Part shown: positions 31,080 through 39,759 of the stretch, piece after piece
Layout of the letters: each line of letters starts with the position of its first letter
How positions within the stretch are numbered: the first letter of the stretch is position 1
Assembly: GCA_002722455.1 (NCBI GenBank)
Contig: PBMB01000022.1
Location: forward strand, 124,001 to 188,000
Source of the DNA: Chloroflexota bacterium
GTDB taxonomy: Bacteria > Chloroflexota > Dehalococcoidia > Lucifugimonadales > GCA-2722455
Reading direction: 5' to 3'
DNA: 64,000 nt
The notes under the pieces: model-generated
Database searches by the model: none
The model's input: the letters and a program-made list of their open reading frames with translations, nothing else
Told to the model about the DNA's origin: nothing
Translations under genes and position numbers: made by a program

Positions 31080-32786
31080 ATGAATAAAAAATTATTGTTA
31101 ACACTTTTGATATCTTCTGCACTAGTCGGTTGTGGTGGCTCTGGTGGCTCTGGTGGCTCTGGTGGTGATGGTGGCTCTGGTTCTGGTGATAGTGGTTCTA
31201 GTGGTGATGGTGCTTCAATAGGTACTTTATTTTCTGGTAAAGTTTTAGGTGAATTAGAGCCTGTAGCAACTTCTGCTGTAACTTCTGCCCGAAGTTCTAG
31301 TGATAATGCCGTTCAATCTGGTGATTATTTAGAAAATGCTCTTGTTTTTGTAGATTTAAACTATAATGGCGTTCTAGATTCAGGTGAACCTTCTGCAAGA
31401 ACAGATTCAAATGGCTCTTACACAATGAAAATTGAAAATTCAAAACGAATTTGTGGATTGAATTCTCCTGTTTTAGCAGTAGTAAAAAATAGTGAATATG
31501 AATACACTATGAGTGTAACACCAAATTATTCAAGAGCAGGTGGCTATATTGATAATATGGATATCACTCCTGTTACAACAAAAGTTTGGGATTTAGCTAC
31601 TTATAAACTCGATAATTCTTCTTTTTCATGTGAAGATGTTTCTGGTAGTAACTCTTCTATTTTAACAAATGCAGTTGACGCTGCCGAACTTGAAATAGCA
31701 GAAGAAATTTACCCTTCTATGTCACAAGAAGAACAAGCAAATTCAATTTTATCATTATATTCTGATTATTCTGTTGTTTCTCTTCCAGAAGTAGAAGAAA
31801 AAAGTTTAAAATATATGAAAGACGTAGCAGAAAAGGAAATTGCTAAGAATGATGTAAATACACCAGATGGAACAGTTTTTGTCTATGGTAAGGGGAAAAT
31901 TTTTGAAAAATACAATTTAGATGCTTCTTTTGACGAAACGGATATGATTTTAATTGTGAGTGAGTCAAATCATACAGAAGGTCGTTCTCATAAACGATTA
32001 AATGAAGTATTACTTGAAGACGTTGGTGCATTGGGGTACAATGCAATAACTGCTAATAATGTTGAGCGTTATGTTGACATTTTAACATTAACAGCTTCAT
32101 CAAACAAGTATGAAATTAAATATACAGGTGAGTTAAGAGATGCAATTGTTGCAAGGTCTGGAGTTGGGACGGGTAATAAATACGATTGTTCTGTAAAAGA
32201 AACATATCTAGGTAATGCAAATGGAGAAAATGTAGTAGCAGTAAATAAATTAGAAGTTCCACAATCCAATGCAGATAATATGGTGGTAATTTCAGAATGT
32301 CATTATACTTATATTACTGATGATCTTCTTGGTGGTGGTTTTAACTCTGTAATTTCTGTTACTAAACCAGATGTTTTAGTTGAAGAATCGATAGTGTCTC
32401 AATATAATCAAGAAGAACCTTTTTTGACTGTAAATTTGTTTAACGTGGATAGTCGTCAAATGCCAACAGACGAAGAAATTCAGACAGCAGTAATTGCATT
32501 GTCGGATGAAATTGAAGTTGATTTTACAGATCGTTTTTCAAGTTCAACAACACCTGATAGCTGGAATAAAAATCGTGTTGAATATAATATTTGTCCTGAG
32601 ATTGAATTAATTCGTTATTCAGTATATGATTATGGTGGTTGGACAAAGAAAATTGTTACAACTGGTATAGAAGAATATCTATTATCTCCGCCAAATGGTA
32701 CAATAATTGATGAAAGTTGGGATTGGTCAGATCCACTAAATTGGGAACATGCTTTACCAAACGCACCAACTGTTTGTGGTCACTAA
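31080..32786 (+). CDS. Large lipoprotein with Gly/Ser linker and Ca-binding-type repeat domain
   Basis: The gene encodes 568 residues. The signal peptide ends in a lipobox LVGC (Cys18), and Gly/Ser after the Cys predict outer-membrane sorting. Residues 18-46 are an almost pure Gly/Ser/Asp linker. Residues 85-115 (DLNYNGVLDSGEPSARTDSNGSY) carry a D-x-N-x-N-G-x-x-D-x-G-E pattern as in SdrD-B/Cna-B-like beta sandwiches. Cys residues in the rest may form disulfides. The general plan is shared with 58966-60981. A cell-surface structural or adhesive role is inferred. It precedes the large membrane-protein cluster. Confidence 0.8.
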   Translation: MNKKLLLTLLISSALVGCGGSGGSGGSGGDGGSGSGDSGSSGDGASIGTLFSGKVLGELEPVATSAVTSARSSSDNAVQSGDYLENALVFVDLNYNGVLDSGEPSARTDSNGSYTMKIENSKRICGLNSPVLAVVKNSEYEYTMSVTPNYSRAGGYIDNMDITPVTTKVWDLATYKLDNSSFSCEDVSGSNSSILTNAVDAAELEIAEEIYPSMSQEEQANSILSLYSDYSVVSLPEVEEKSLKYMKDVAEKEIAKNDVNTPDGTVFVYGKGKIFEKYNLDASFDETDMILIVSESNHTEGRSHKRLNEVLLEDVGALGYNAITANNVERYVDILTLTASSNKYEIKYTGELRDAIVARSGVGTGNKYDCSVKETYLGNANGENVVAVNKLEVPQSNADNMVVISECHYTYITDDLLGGGFNSVISVTKPDVLVEESIVSQYNQEEPFLTVNLFNVDSRQMPTDEEIQTAVIALSDEIEVDFTDRFSSSTTPDSWNKNRVEYNICPEIELIRYSVYDYGGWTKKIVTTGIEEYLLSPPNGTIIDESWDWSDPLNWEHALPNAPTVCGH

Positions 32787-32809
32787 TAACTAAAACAAAA
32801 TACTAATAG

Positions 32810-32842
32810 AAAACCGAAGGTTAATCCTTCGGTTTTTTTTAT
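32810..32842 (+). terminator. Terminator of the lipoprotein gene
   Basis: AAACCGAAGG and CCTTCGGTTT pair around TTAAT, followed by eight T. Confidence 0.92.
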
Positions 32843-33127
32843 TTATTTTTAGATAAAAGAAGAACAATAAAACCCTTATAGTTAGGTAATTGACTCAAAT
32901 TAAGAAGCAGGAAATAATTGATAATTAACAAAAAATAAAAGCTCAATTTCAAGTGGATTTTTATATATTTTATTCAATAATTTAAAACAAAAAAAAGAAA
33001 ATAAATAAATTCCTTACGAGTTGTCCATTTTTCAATACATAAAAATCTTTTAATAAATAAAATTAATGTTTTTAAAGCAAAAAAAAAGATAATTAAAAAA
33101 AAACAATTTTTAATATTGATGATCAAA

Positions 33128-33155
33128 TTGACTAAAATCTATAAAATGCTTTAAT
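33128..33155 (+). promoter_or_regulatory. Likely promoter of the large membrane-protein operon
   Basis: TTGACT (33128-33133), 16 bp, TTTAAT (33150-33155). The 414-bp gap 32787-33200 otherwise holds only the terminator and AT-rich sequence in which I see no gene. Confidence 0.45.
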
Positions 33156-33200
33156 GTACAGAGTAATAAAGTTTACAAAAAAAGAAGAGAAATCAAAAAA

Positions 33201-36200
33201 ATGAAGGGACTATTAAGAAAAGGAATTTTAATATTGGCGGCTTGTTCTGGCTTGTTAACGTCAGGTGTTGCATTTTCTGCGGAAGAAGAGGCATGTCTAG
33301 AGCCAGCAAGATTTGTAGAAAGAATCGGTGGTGGGTATGAAAAAGGAATGGAATATAAAAAATCCTGTTCTGGTTTTTTGAAAAAACACGACCCGTTGTT
33401 TATGACTGCAACACAATATTTAGTAACAAGAGAGCAATTGCTTGAAGAATCTGAATTTTTAACAAAGTTGGGGTTCGACGTTGAGTATAACGTAGATAAC
33501 TATGAAGATTACTTGGAAATACCAGAAATAATGTCTAATATCAGAGATATCATTATATGGTTCTCTATATTTTTATTACCAACATTATCATTAATCGTAT
33601 TAAAGCAAGAAAAAAGCAAATTATCAGTTATGGTATTAGGTTTGACAATAGGTGCAGTATTCACAGTATTGCAAGTGGCGTCAAATCCATTAAAGCCAGC
33701 CGCATACTTAGTTTCAAATTTAAACTTATATGGTTGGAATTCAAATGAAGTAGAAAGGGGTTTAGAATATTTAACAATAGGAAATGTAGACCAATTTGGT
33801 AAAGAGTTTGAAGATCAAGACGAATTGTTGTCTGAATCGGTAATGGCGAATGCAATAAATGAAAGAATTACTTCATTATCACTATTAAAGCAAGGTTATG
33901 GTTCAAATCAGTCCGTTGAAATAGATATGGGTTTGGACGAAGGAAGTCCGACAGTGGGAGAATGGTTGGAATATTTTAGACATTGTACAAAAGCAAACCA
34001 TGTAGAAGTTGAATCAACAAATGAATGGAATTTCAGTCTAAGTTCAACACCAATAACATCAGCAACGATCCCTGAATCAATTAATTTCGTGAGAACAGGA
34101 CAACCGAAAAAATACGATTGTGATCCTGATATCTATGGTTATGAAAAACCATTTATGACAATAAACAGTTCAATAAAAGACATTATCATAAATTTCCATC
34201 AAGGACGTTTTGAAAAAAGCATCACTTCAGAAGCTGGATTTGTGGACGATGTTACAACATTATTTTCTGAATCAGTTGGTCGTGCAAATGAGGAAATAGA
34301 AGCAGCAAATACATTAGCATTAGGACTGTCTAAGGAAATAAAAGGCGATCTGGATTTATTATATGCAGCAATAGTTGCAGCAGATAGCGCAAATCAACCA
34401 GTATCAGAAAGCTCTGGATACAATGATTTTTTAAATAGAAAGATAGAGACTTTAAAACCATTATTCCAATTTGATCAAGCAGGTGTTGATGCAATGGACG
34501 TATCTGAAAGAACACACTTGAATGCTATAAAATTAGCAGAATTAAAAAGAGGTGTTATCGCTGGATTCAGTGACGAAGATAGGGTTGTAATTTCAGAAGC
34601 AAAATATGGTTATGATTACATGAAAGAGTTCCTTGACGAAATTATTGTAAATGAATTTGATTACCTATGTGCAGTAGAGGACGGTGATAACTATGAATTT
34701 AGAGTAGAACATGCGAAAGCTTGGAATGCTATGGATAAAACAAAACTAAATAAAAATGCTTCTATAGCTGATGGAACAAAAGGTATTTCTGGTGATCACC
34801 CAATACATTGTTTCTCTGGCTACTATGAAGGGAATGGTTTAACAATACAAGCATTAGGTGATCCACAAAGAATAGACGAGATAAAAACAAAAGGTCAACA
34901 AAAATTAAGAGCATTGAAGTTGTATTTCCGTTCTTTGAGTGAAGCCGCATTTAATATAACAATGAATGACCCAAGTGCTTATGAGCAATTAAGATTAGAT
35001 TACCTTAATTCATTGGATGTTGATATAAAAACTTCAATAGATAGTAGATATTCTTTCTTAGATCAAAAAGAAAAAATGAGAAATATATTTGCTTCTGTAA
35101 AAGGTGCATTTTCAGTTTCATTTGCAGAAAGTGATGAGTTAAATTATTCAGAGGCTAATAAATTCTTCTTCTATGGTCAGTTTACAAAAGAAAATGTAGA
35201 TCAAGATTATAAAGATAAAGAAGATGACTCTAGGATGTTAAGGTCTTATGACTTTACACAAGTATTAAGTACTCCAAAAGGCGGCAAAAAACCAAGTGAA
35301 AGCCAAACAGTATCACCTGACGTTCTTGACGAATTAGGTTTAGATTCCAGTCTGTTATCATATAATGAAGCCTTTGTTTATGAGTGTCCTGTAATAATAG
35401 AAGGTAAATGTATGGCTTCTATTTCAGAGCTAAATCATGTTAATAGAATAGGTGTTCAAAATAATTTTATGGCATTATTTGGTGGAAAAATGTTTTTGTC
35501 AGGAATGTCAAAACTTTGTTCATTATCAGATAAAGCAATTGACGGTGCGACAAACACAGTTGGCGGTGATAGTGCAGGGAAAAGTGCTCTTAAGTTAGGA
35601 GTAAAAGGAGTGACTATAATGAAGACATTAGGTTGTGGTGCAATTAAAGTAATTGATTCCACAATCGGTTGGGCGATGTTATTCATGATGTCATTAATGG
35701 CTTTATCTTGGTTCTTTATGATGCTTATGGAATCAATGCCAATTCTAGTAATGTTGTTCTTGTATTTCCACGTATTTATAAACTTTATATTACCAGTATT
35801 ATTACTTCCTATATTAATATTCTTAGATTTAGCACATGGAATGGTAAGGTATGCAATGACTGGTTTTGAAGACGAGAAAAGTATTATAGAAATGGAAAGA
35901 ACATGGTCTGCATTAAAAGGGATATTCTTTAAAACAATATCATTGTTTATTACATTAACAGTTATGTTGTATCTATATACAAGTCCTTCTGTTGGCTATT
36001 TAATTGATACTTTAATGAATACATTATTTACGGGACTGTCTGCTGGTAATATAATATTCTGGCTATTCTCTGGTTTGATTAAGAATGCTGCAATTGTATT
36101 TACAGGCTTAAAAGTATATAGAGTTTGTGAAGTTGTAGAAAATCAAATAATGCAATCATTTAATGTTAAAACAGAAGGTTCTTTATTTAATGAATCAAAC

Positions 36201-36464
36201 GCAATAATAGGAATATTGTCGGGAATGTTTACTGCAAAATTACACGGTGAGGTAAAAGGGTTTAACAAAATGGCTTATGGCGTTTCAGGAAAAGCAGGTG
36301 CTCTTGGTGCAGATGCTATAAATAAAGCGATAGACATGAGAAAAGCCAAGAAAAAAGGTTCTAACCCTGATAATGGTCAAAATGAGCCAGAATCTCAAGA
36401 ATCTTCTGAAGAGAACAAAGATTCAGAAAAGGAACCAAAAGCAAAACAAAATGAAAGTCAATAA
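33201..36464 (+). CDS. Very large polytopic envelope protein (VirB6/DotA/TraG-like topology), member 1
   Basis: The gene encodes 1087 residues. Signal peptide to about residue 27 (AFSA), two transmembrane helices at about 113-135 and 141-162, a periplasmic region of about 650 residues with paired Cys, then at least five helices between about 822 and 1000 (WAMLFMMSLMALSWFFMML; FINFILPVLLLPILIFL), and a charged cytoplasmic tail rich in Glu, Lys and Pro. The large loop between hydrophobic blocks resembles DotA/TraY and long VirB6 proteins of type IV secretion channels. This is topology, not sequence proof. The next gene starts 18 bp after the stop. Confidence 0.75.
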   Translation: MKGLLRKGILILAACSGLLTSGVAFSAEEEACLEPARFVERIGGGYEKGMEYKKSCSGFLKKHDPLFMTATQYLVTREQLLEESEFLTKLGFDVEYNVDNYEDYLEIPEIMSNIRDIIIWFSIFLLPTLSLIVLKQEKSKLSVMVLGLTIGAVFTVLQVASNPLKPAAYLVSNLNLYGWNSNEVERGLEYLTIGNVDQFGKEFEDQDELLSESVMANAINERITSLSLLKQGYGSNQSVEIDMGLDEGSPTVGEWLEYFRHCTKANHVEVESTNEWNFSLSSTPITSATIPESINFVRTGQPKKYDCDPDIYGYEKPFMTINSSIKDIIINFHQGRFEKSITSEAGFVDDVTTLFSESVGRANEEIEAANTLALGLSKEIKGDLDLLYAAIVAADSANQPVSESSGYNDFLNRKIETLKPLFQFDQAGVDAMDVSERTHLNAIKLAELKRGVIAGFSDEDRVVISEAKYGYDYMKEFLDEIIVNEFDYLCAVEDGDNYEFRVEHAKAWNAMDKTKLNKNASIADGTKGISGDHPIHCFSGYYEGNGLTIQALGDPQRIDEIKTKGQQKLRALKLYFRSLSEAAFNITMNDPSAYEQLRLDYLNSLDVDIKTSIDSRYSFLDQKEKMRNIFASVKGAFSVSFAESDELNYSEANKFFFYGQFTKENVDQDYKDKEDDSRMLRSYDFTQVLSTPKGGKKPSESQTVSPDVLDELGLDSSLLSYNEAFVYECPVIIEGKCMASISELNHVNRIGVQNNFMALFGGKMFLSGMSKLCSLSDKAIDGATNTVGGDSAGKSALKLGVKGVTIMKTLGCGAIKVIDSTIGWAMLFMMSLMALSWFFMMLMESMPILVMLFLYFHVFINFILPVLLLPILIFLDLAHGMVRYAMTGFEDEKSIIEMERTWSALKGIFFKTISLFITLTVMLYLYTSPSVGYLIDTLMNTLFTGLSAGNIIFWLFSGLIKNAAIVFTGLKVYRVCEVVENQIMQSFNVKTEGSLFNESNAIIGILSGMFTAKLHGEVKGFNKMAYGVSGKAGALGADAINKAIDMRKAKKKGSNPDNGQNEPESQESSEENKDSEKEPKAKQNESQ

Positions 36465-36482
36465 GAGTTAGGATTGAATAAA

Positions 36483-38612
36483 ATGGAATTTAAAGGAAAA
36501 AAAATAATTTTATTAGGTTTAAGTATGTTAATGTTTTCAACATTAACATATGCAAGCTCTGGCAGTGAGGTTCATTCTGTTGATTCAGTGTCTCTTGAAG
36601 AATGTAATATAGATTTAGGAGCAAACGAAACAATTAACGATATGGTTTCTGCTGTAAGTGAATGTATTAAGCGTAAGCAAGATATATCTAAAGCAAATGA
36701 AAGTGTCGAACAATATCTGATAAAAGAAGTGTCAACAAGTTTAGTAGATGAGACATTCGAATTTCAAGATAATATGAAATATTTTCTACCATTTATACTT
36801 GCGGGTGGCATTTTACTGATAATAGCTAAATTGAAAGTAGGTATGGACGCAGGAAATAAATCAAAAGGCATGGTTAAAATGGCTTGGTTTTTAATAATAT
36901 CAGGCATTATATTTAACCCAAATGCATTTAAGTTATTTACATATGAAATACTAACAAAAGTTTTTTATAATAATTTAATGATTGTTCAGCCACAGGTTTT
37001 ATTAATGACTCAAACACAAATGGCAAATCAAGAAGTTGCAAAAGACAATGATAATTTTGAAGAAAAAACAAATGATATTGTGTTTGGTTTATTAAATGCA
37101 GAACTATGTGCTTTAGAGCAAGAGCAAGAAACTTTAACAAAATATAGTTTTAATGCAAATACAAATGAATTAGCTTCTAGTGATTACTTGAATTGTTTAG
37201 ATACAAATAAATCCTCTTACAGAGGTTTCTTTGAAGAAGGTGGCAGAAGTGAATCAAACTTCTTAACAAAAAAATGTTCACAAGAAATAATGAAGAAACA
37301 GATAGATTGTGGAAAAGTAGCTGCGGGTTTACAAGCTCCAACAGTAAGAGAAATGATAGCAAATAAGGCAAGTGAAGCACGTTCTGTTGTTCAAGCTTAT
37401 GTTTCAGGAGTATGTAATGATTCAATTAAAGCAATTGGCGAACAAAAAGCAGAAGGTTTATGTAGAAAAGTAGAAGGTGAATCATTTGTTTTAGACACAG
37501 AAACAACGTTAGAAGAAGCAAATAAACAATTATTAAATTATTTTAATTCTTTTGAAGTTGAATTTGCAAACGCATTAGGTTCTGATATATCAAGTGAAGT
37601 TACAACAAAAGATTACAATTTATTAAACCTAGTGACTTCTATATTTGATTTACTACATTCAAGCGAGTCTTTAGACTTAATTGAAGACAAACAAAATGTT
37701 ATTTTAGGAAACATAGCGTTTATAAAATCACCAAATATTTCTTACACAACAGGAGAAGTTTTAGAAGATAAAGGTCAGGAGTATGCAAGAATAGAAGAAA
37801 TAAATGATTTATATAGCAATGCGAGTAATCAAATAAGAAATACCAAAGAAAGCTCAGAATTCTATTCAGGAACAAAAGTGTTAGGTTTAAAATTAGATCC
37901 ATTGTTATTAATAGGAAGCTTTGATAATCCAAACACAAGAGAGGGATATATGTTAGATCACTCTTTATACAATAAAACTCTTAGTTTGGGTAATTATTTA
38001 ATGTTTTCAGGTGCTGTGGTTTATAGCTTTGATGTATTGTTTGGAAATAGTGATAAGAAAAATGGAAATCCTCCAGTGGCGAAAGCATTAGGTGGGTTTT
38101 TAATGTTCTTAGGTATTTTTGTTTATTGGATATTTATTATAGTAGCAATATTAATGGCAGAATTAATAATGACAATAATTATAACTATGATTATGCTAAT
38201 GATTAATTTGGTGTTAATGTATATGTCAAAACAAGATCCAGAAATAATAGTAGAACATTTTATGCGTTTAATTATGGATATAAGTAAGATAGGTGGTTTA
38301 ATAGCAGGTTTATTGCTTTCACAAGTAGCATTGACATTATCAATAGATTTATCATTACATTTTGAAACTGTTTTTAATGTTGAAAACACATTTGGTAGAA
38401 ATGCAATAGAAGTAGTGAGAGCCATTGCCATACCGATAGCAATAATGTTATTTAATTTATTCTTAATGTATAAATTTATATCATTGGCAACTTCAAACAT
38501 AGAAAAAAGAGTAAATGTGATGTCTAAACGTGAGACATTGGTAAGGTCAAAATTATCGGAAGGTAAAGTCGCTGACGCAAAAGTTGCTACTAAAAGATTT
38601 TTGAGTGTTTAA
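36483..38612 (+). CDS. Large polytopic envelope protein, member 2
   Basis: The gene encodes 709 residues. Signal peptide to about residue 24 (TYAS), helices at about 100-120 (FLPFILAGGILLIIA) and 132-150, a periplasmic domain of about 350 residues with eight or so Cys (ECNIDLG, LCALEQE, LNCLDTN, KKQIDCGK), then four or five helices from about 510 to 670 (MFLGIFVYWIFIIVAILMAELIM; IAIPIAIMLFNLFLMYKFISL). Same architecture as its neighbours. Start: a TTG at 36474 touches the SD AGGA, so the ATG at 36483 is used. It is cotranscribed with member 1 and ends at a terminator. Confidence 0.75.
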   Translation: MEFKGKKIILLGLSMLMFSTLTYASSGSEVHSVDSVSLEECNIDLGANETINDMVSAVSECIKRKQDISKANESVEQYLIKEVSTSLVDETFEFQDNMKYFLPFILAGGILLIIAKLKVGMDAGNKSKGMVKMAWFLIISGIIFNPNAFKLFTYEILTKVFYNNLMIVQPQVLLMTQTQMANQEVAKDNDNFEEKTNDIVFGLLNAELCALEQEQETLTKYSFNANTNELASSDYLNCLDTNKSSYRGFFEEGGRSESNFLTKKCSQEIMKKQIDCGKVAAGLQAPTVREMIANKASEARSVVQAYVSGVCNDSIKAIGEQKAEGLCRKVEGESFVLDTETTLEEANKQLLNYFNSFEVEFANALGSDISSEVTTKDYNLLNLVTSIFDLLHSSESLDLIEDKQNVILGNIAFIKSPNISYTTGEVLEDKGQEYARIEEINDLYSNASNQIRNTKESSEFYSGTKVLGLKLDPLLLIGSFDNPNTREGYMLDHSLYNKTLSLGNYLMFSGAVVYSFDVLFGNSDKKNGNPPVAKALGGFLMFLGIFVYWIFIIVAILMAELIMTIIITMIMLMINLVLMYMSKQDPEIIVEHFMRLIMDISKIGGLIAGLLLSQVALTLSIDLSLHFETVFNVENTFGRNAIEVVRAIAIPIAIMLFNLFLMYKFISLATSNIEKRVNVMSKRETLVRSKLSEGKVADAKVATKRFLSV

Positions 38613-38615
38613 AAT

Positions 38616-38643
38616 AAAAAATCAACTTCGGTTGATTTTTTTA
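38616..38643 (+). terminator. Terminator after the first membrane-protein pair
   Basis: AAAATCAAC and GTTGATTTT close a TTCG tetraloop, followed by T. Confidence 0.92.
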
Positions 38644-38665
38644 CAATTAAAAATAAATTTTTAAG

Positions 38666-38694
38666 TTGACTTTTATCATGAGAATTGATATAAA
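38666..38694 (+). promoter_or_regulatory. Promoter of the 38726-38917 gene
   Basis: TTGACT (38666-38671), 17 bp, TATAAA (38689-38694). A longer open frame would begin inside this promoter, which rules out that start. Confidence 0.7.
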
Positions 38695-38725
38695 AGAAAG
38701 ACGAAAAACAACAAGGTTAAAACTA

Positions 38726-38917
38726 ATGTTAGATACCATATTATTCATAATTTCAGCTTTTCTATTGTTCCAAATGAGAAAAGAATTACTTGTATATAAG
38801 AAAGAAAAATCAAATACAGTAGAAAAAATTAACTTACCTAAAAATACAGAACGAAAAATGTTTTTATATTCTTTTATAGCTTTTATTCTGCTACCGACAA
38901 TTGCTTATATGAATTAA
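38726..38917 (+). CDS. Small two-helix membrane protein
   Basis: The gene encodes 63 residues. Helix 1 is about residues 3-17 (DTILFIISAFLLF), then a basic linker (RKELLVYKKEKSN), and helix 2 is about 44-60 (FLYSFIAFILLPTIAYM). By the positive-inside rule the loop is cytoplasmic. Start: the ATG at 38726 has AAGG 9 bases upstream; a TTG at 38666 in frame is the -35 box of the promoter. It lies between the membrane-protein pairs and has its own promoter and terminator. No family is recognised; possibly an accessory subunit of the same complex. Confidence 0.65.
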   Translation: MLDTILFIISAFLLFQMRKELLVYKKEKSNTVEKINLPKNTERKMFLYSFIAFILLPTIAYMN

Positions 38918-38939
38918 AAAAAACAAAAAAAGAGAAGAC

Positions 38940-38968
38940 AAGAAAACTCCCTGAATGGGAGTTTTTTT
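38940..38968 (+). terminator. Terminator of the small membrane protein gene
   Basis: AAAACTCCC and GGGAGTTTT pair around TGAAT, followed by a T-run. Confidence 0.92.
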
Positions 38969-39030
38969 ATAAAAAAAAGAAAAAAACGTGACAAACTTCA
39001 AAAAAAACCCTAAAAAACAAAAAATAAATG

Positions 39031-39059
39031 TTGACTTTTGCCAAAACGAATGATATAAG
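39031..39059 (+). promoter_or_regulatory. Strong promoter of the duplicated 60-residue genes
   Basis: TTGACT (39031-39036), 17 bp, TATAAG (39054-39059). The following transcript has a leader of about 85 bases containing the GCCATTTGGC motif. Confidence 0.7.
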
Positions 39060-39153
39060 AGTATTATATTATTTAGCCATTTGGCATTTTTATTCTATTT
39101 TTTAGAATTATTTTATTTTTATTTATGGGTTTAAAATTATAGGGGGCATTCTT

Positions 39154-39336
39154 ATGTTCGAATTTATCAAAGATTATCTACATTTATGTATCGTCGGCTG
39201 GCCTTTTGGTGTTGGTCATCTTATAGCAATATACTTGATTGCTCATGGTTGGGTTGCCGTTGGTGTTTTCTTTCTAATAACAATTATGGCAGTAACTGCT
39301 GAAATTATTTTGAAAGCATACCTAAGAAACGAATAA
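39154..39336 (+). CDS. 60-residue membrane protein, copy 1
   Basis: The gene encodes 60 residues. Two hydrophobic helices (about 9-30, LHLCIVGWPFGVGHLIAIYLI, and 33-52, GWVAVGVFFLITIMAVTAEI) are joined by a tight AHGW turn, with Lys and Arg only near the two ends, so the protein is likely a helical hairpin with both ends in the cytoplasm. The ATG follows AGGGGG. The copy at 39462-39644 differs by Val38 to Ile. Tandem two-helix proteins next to VirB6-like genes recall VirB2-type pilins, but there is no signal peptide, so that is only a possibility. Confidence 0.75.
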   Translation: MFEFIKDYLHLCIVGWPFGVGHLIAIYLIAHGWVAVGVFFLITIMAVTAEIILKAYLRNE

Positions 39337-39343
39337 CATTACT

Positions 39344-39395
39344 CACCCTTTGAATTGATTGTATCAAAGGGTGTGATTTAAAGCAATCATTTTTT
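39344..39395 (+). promoter_or_regulatory. Candidate RNA pseudoknot/terminator motif, copy 1
   Basis: CACCCTTTGA (39344-39353) pairs with TCAAAGGGTG (39364-39373). Within the loop TGATTG (39356-39361) can pair with CAATCA (39384-39389), which is followed by six T. The second pairing crosses the first, giving an H-type pseudoknot or two alternative hairpins, one ending in a T-run like a terminator. The same elements recur at 39652-39703. Confidence 0.5.
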
Positions 39396-39461
39396 AGCCA
39401 TTTGGCATTTTATTTTATATTTTTAATTTTACGGGTTTATTTACAATTTAAGGGGTTACAC

Positions 39462-39644
39462 ATGTTCGAATTTATCAAAGACTATCTACATTTATGCATC
39501 GTTGGCTGGCCGTTTGGCGTTGGTCATCTTATAGCAATATACTTAATTGCTCATGGTTGGGTTGCCGTTGGCATTTTCTTTCTAATAACAATTATGGCAG
39601 TAACTGCTGAAATTATTTTGAAAGCATACCTAAGAAACGAATAA
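39462..39644 (+). CDS. 60-residue membrane protein, copy 2
   Basis: This is a tandem copy of 39154-39336 with the same two-helix hairpin. It differs by Ile at residue 38. Start: the open frame extends back to 39402 across the leader, but the ATG at 39462 has AAGGGG at correct spacing and matches copy 1. It has no separate -35/-10 as good as that of copy 1, so it is probably expressed by reading through the motif at 39344-39395, which may set the ratio of the two products and of the 39760 gene behind them. Confidence 0.75.
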   Translation: MFEFIKDYLHLCIVGWPFGVGHLIAIYLIAHGWVAVGIFFLITIMAVTAEIILKAYLRNE

Positions 39645-39651
39645 CATTGCT

Positions 39652-39703
39652 CACCCTTTGATTTGATTGTATCAAAGGGTGTGATTTAAAGCAATCATTT
39701 TTT
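39652..39703 (+). promoter_or_regulatory. Candidate RNA pseudoknot/terminator motif, copy 2
   Basis: CACCCTTTGA (39652-39661) pairs with TCAAAGGGTG (39672-39681), and CAATCA (39692-39697) can pair with TGATTG in the loop, followed by T-runs. Stems and spacing are the same as copy 1, with one changed base in the loop. Confidence 0.5.
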
Positions 39704-39759
39704 TAGCCATTTGGCATTTTTATTTATATTTTTAATTTTTTAATTTCGGGGTATACACA

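Larger units (their letters stand above)
39073..39715 (+). repeat. Tandem duplication of leader, 60-codon gene and 3' motif, plus third leader
   Basis: A unit of about 310-320 bp occurs twice (from 39073 and from 39394), and its first 20 bases a third time (from 39703) ahead of the unrelated 39760 gene. Each leader begins TTAGCCATTTGGCATTTT; GCCA/TGGC form a short inverted repeat at 39076-39085, 39397-39406 and 39706-39715. Each following gene has a G-rich SD (GGGG). The two gene copies differ by a few bases and one residue, so the duplication is recent or kept uniform. Confidence 0.8.

Noticed and set aside
37177-38500. Several Leu-, Ile- and His-rich minus-strand frames inside the membrane-protein genes
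   Set aside because: They are antisense mirrors of hydrophobic coding sequence, without SD or promoter.
38666-38725. Upstream TTG start extending the small membrane protein
   Set aside because: The TTG is the -35 box of a strong promoter, so this stretch is not transcribed; the ATG at 38726 is used instead.
39402-39461. N-terminal extension of the second 60-residue gene
   Set aside because: It reads through the duplicated leader; the internal ATG has a good SD and matches copy 1 exactly.
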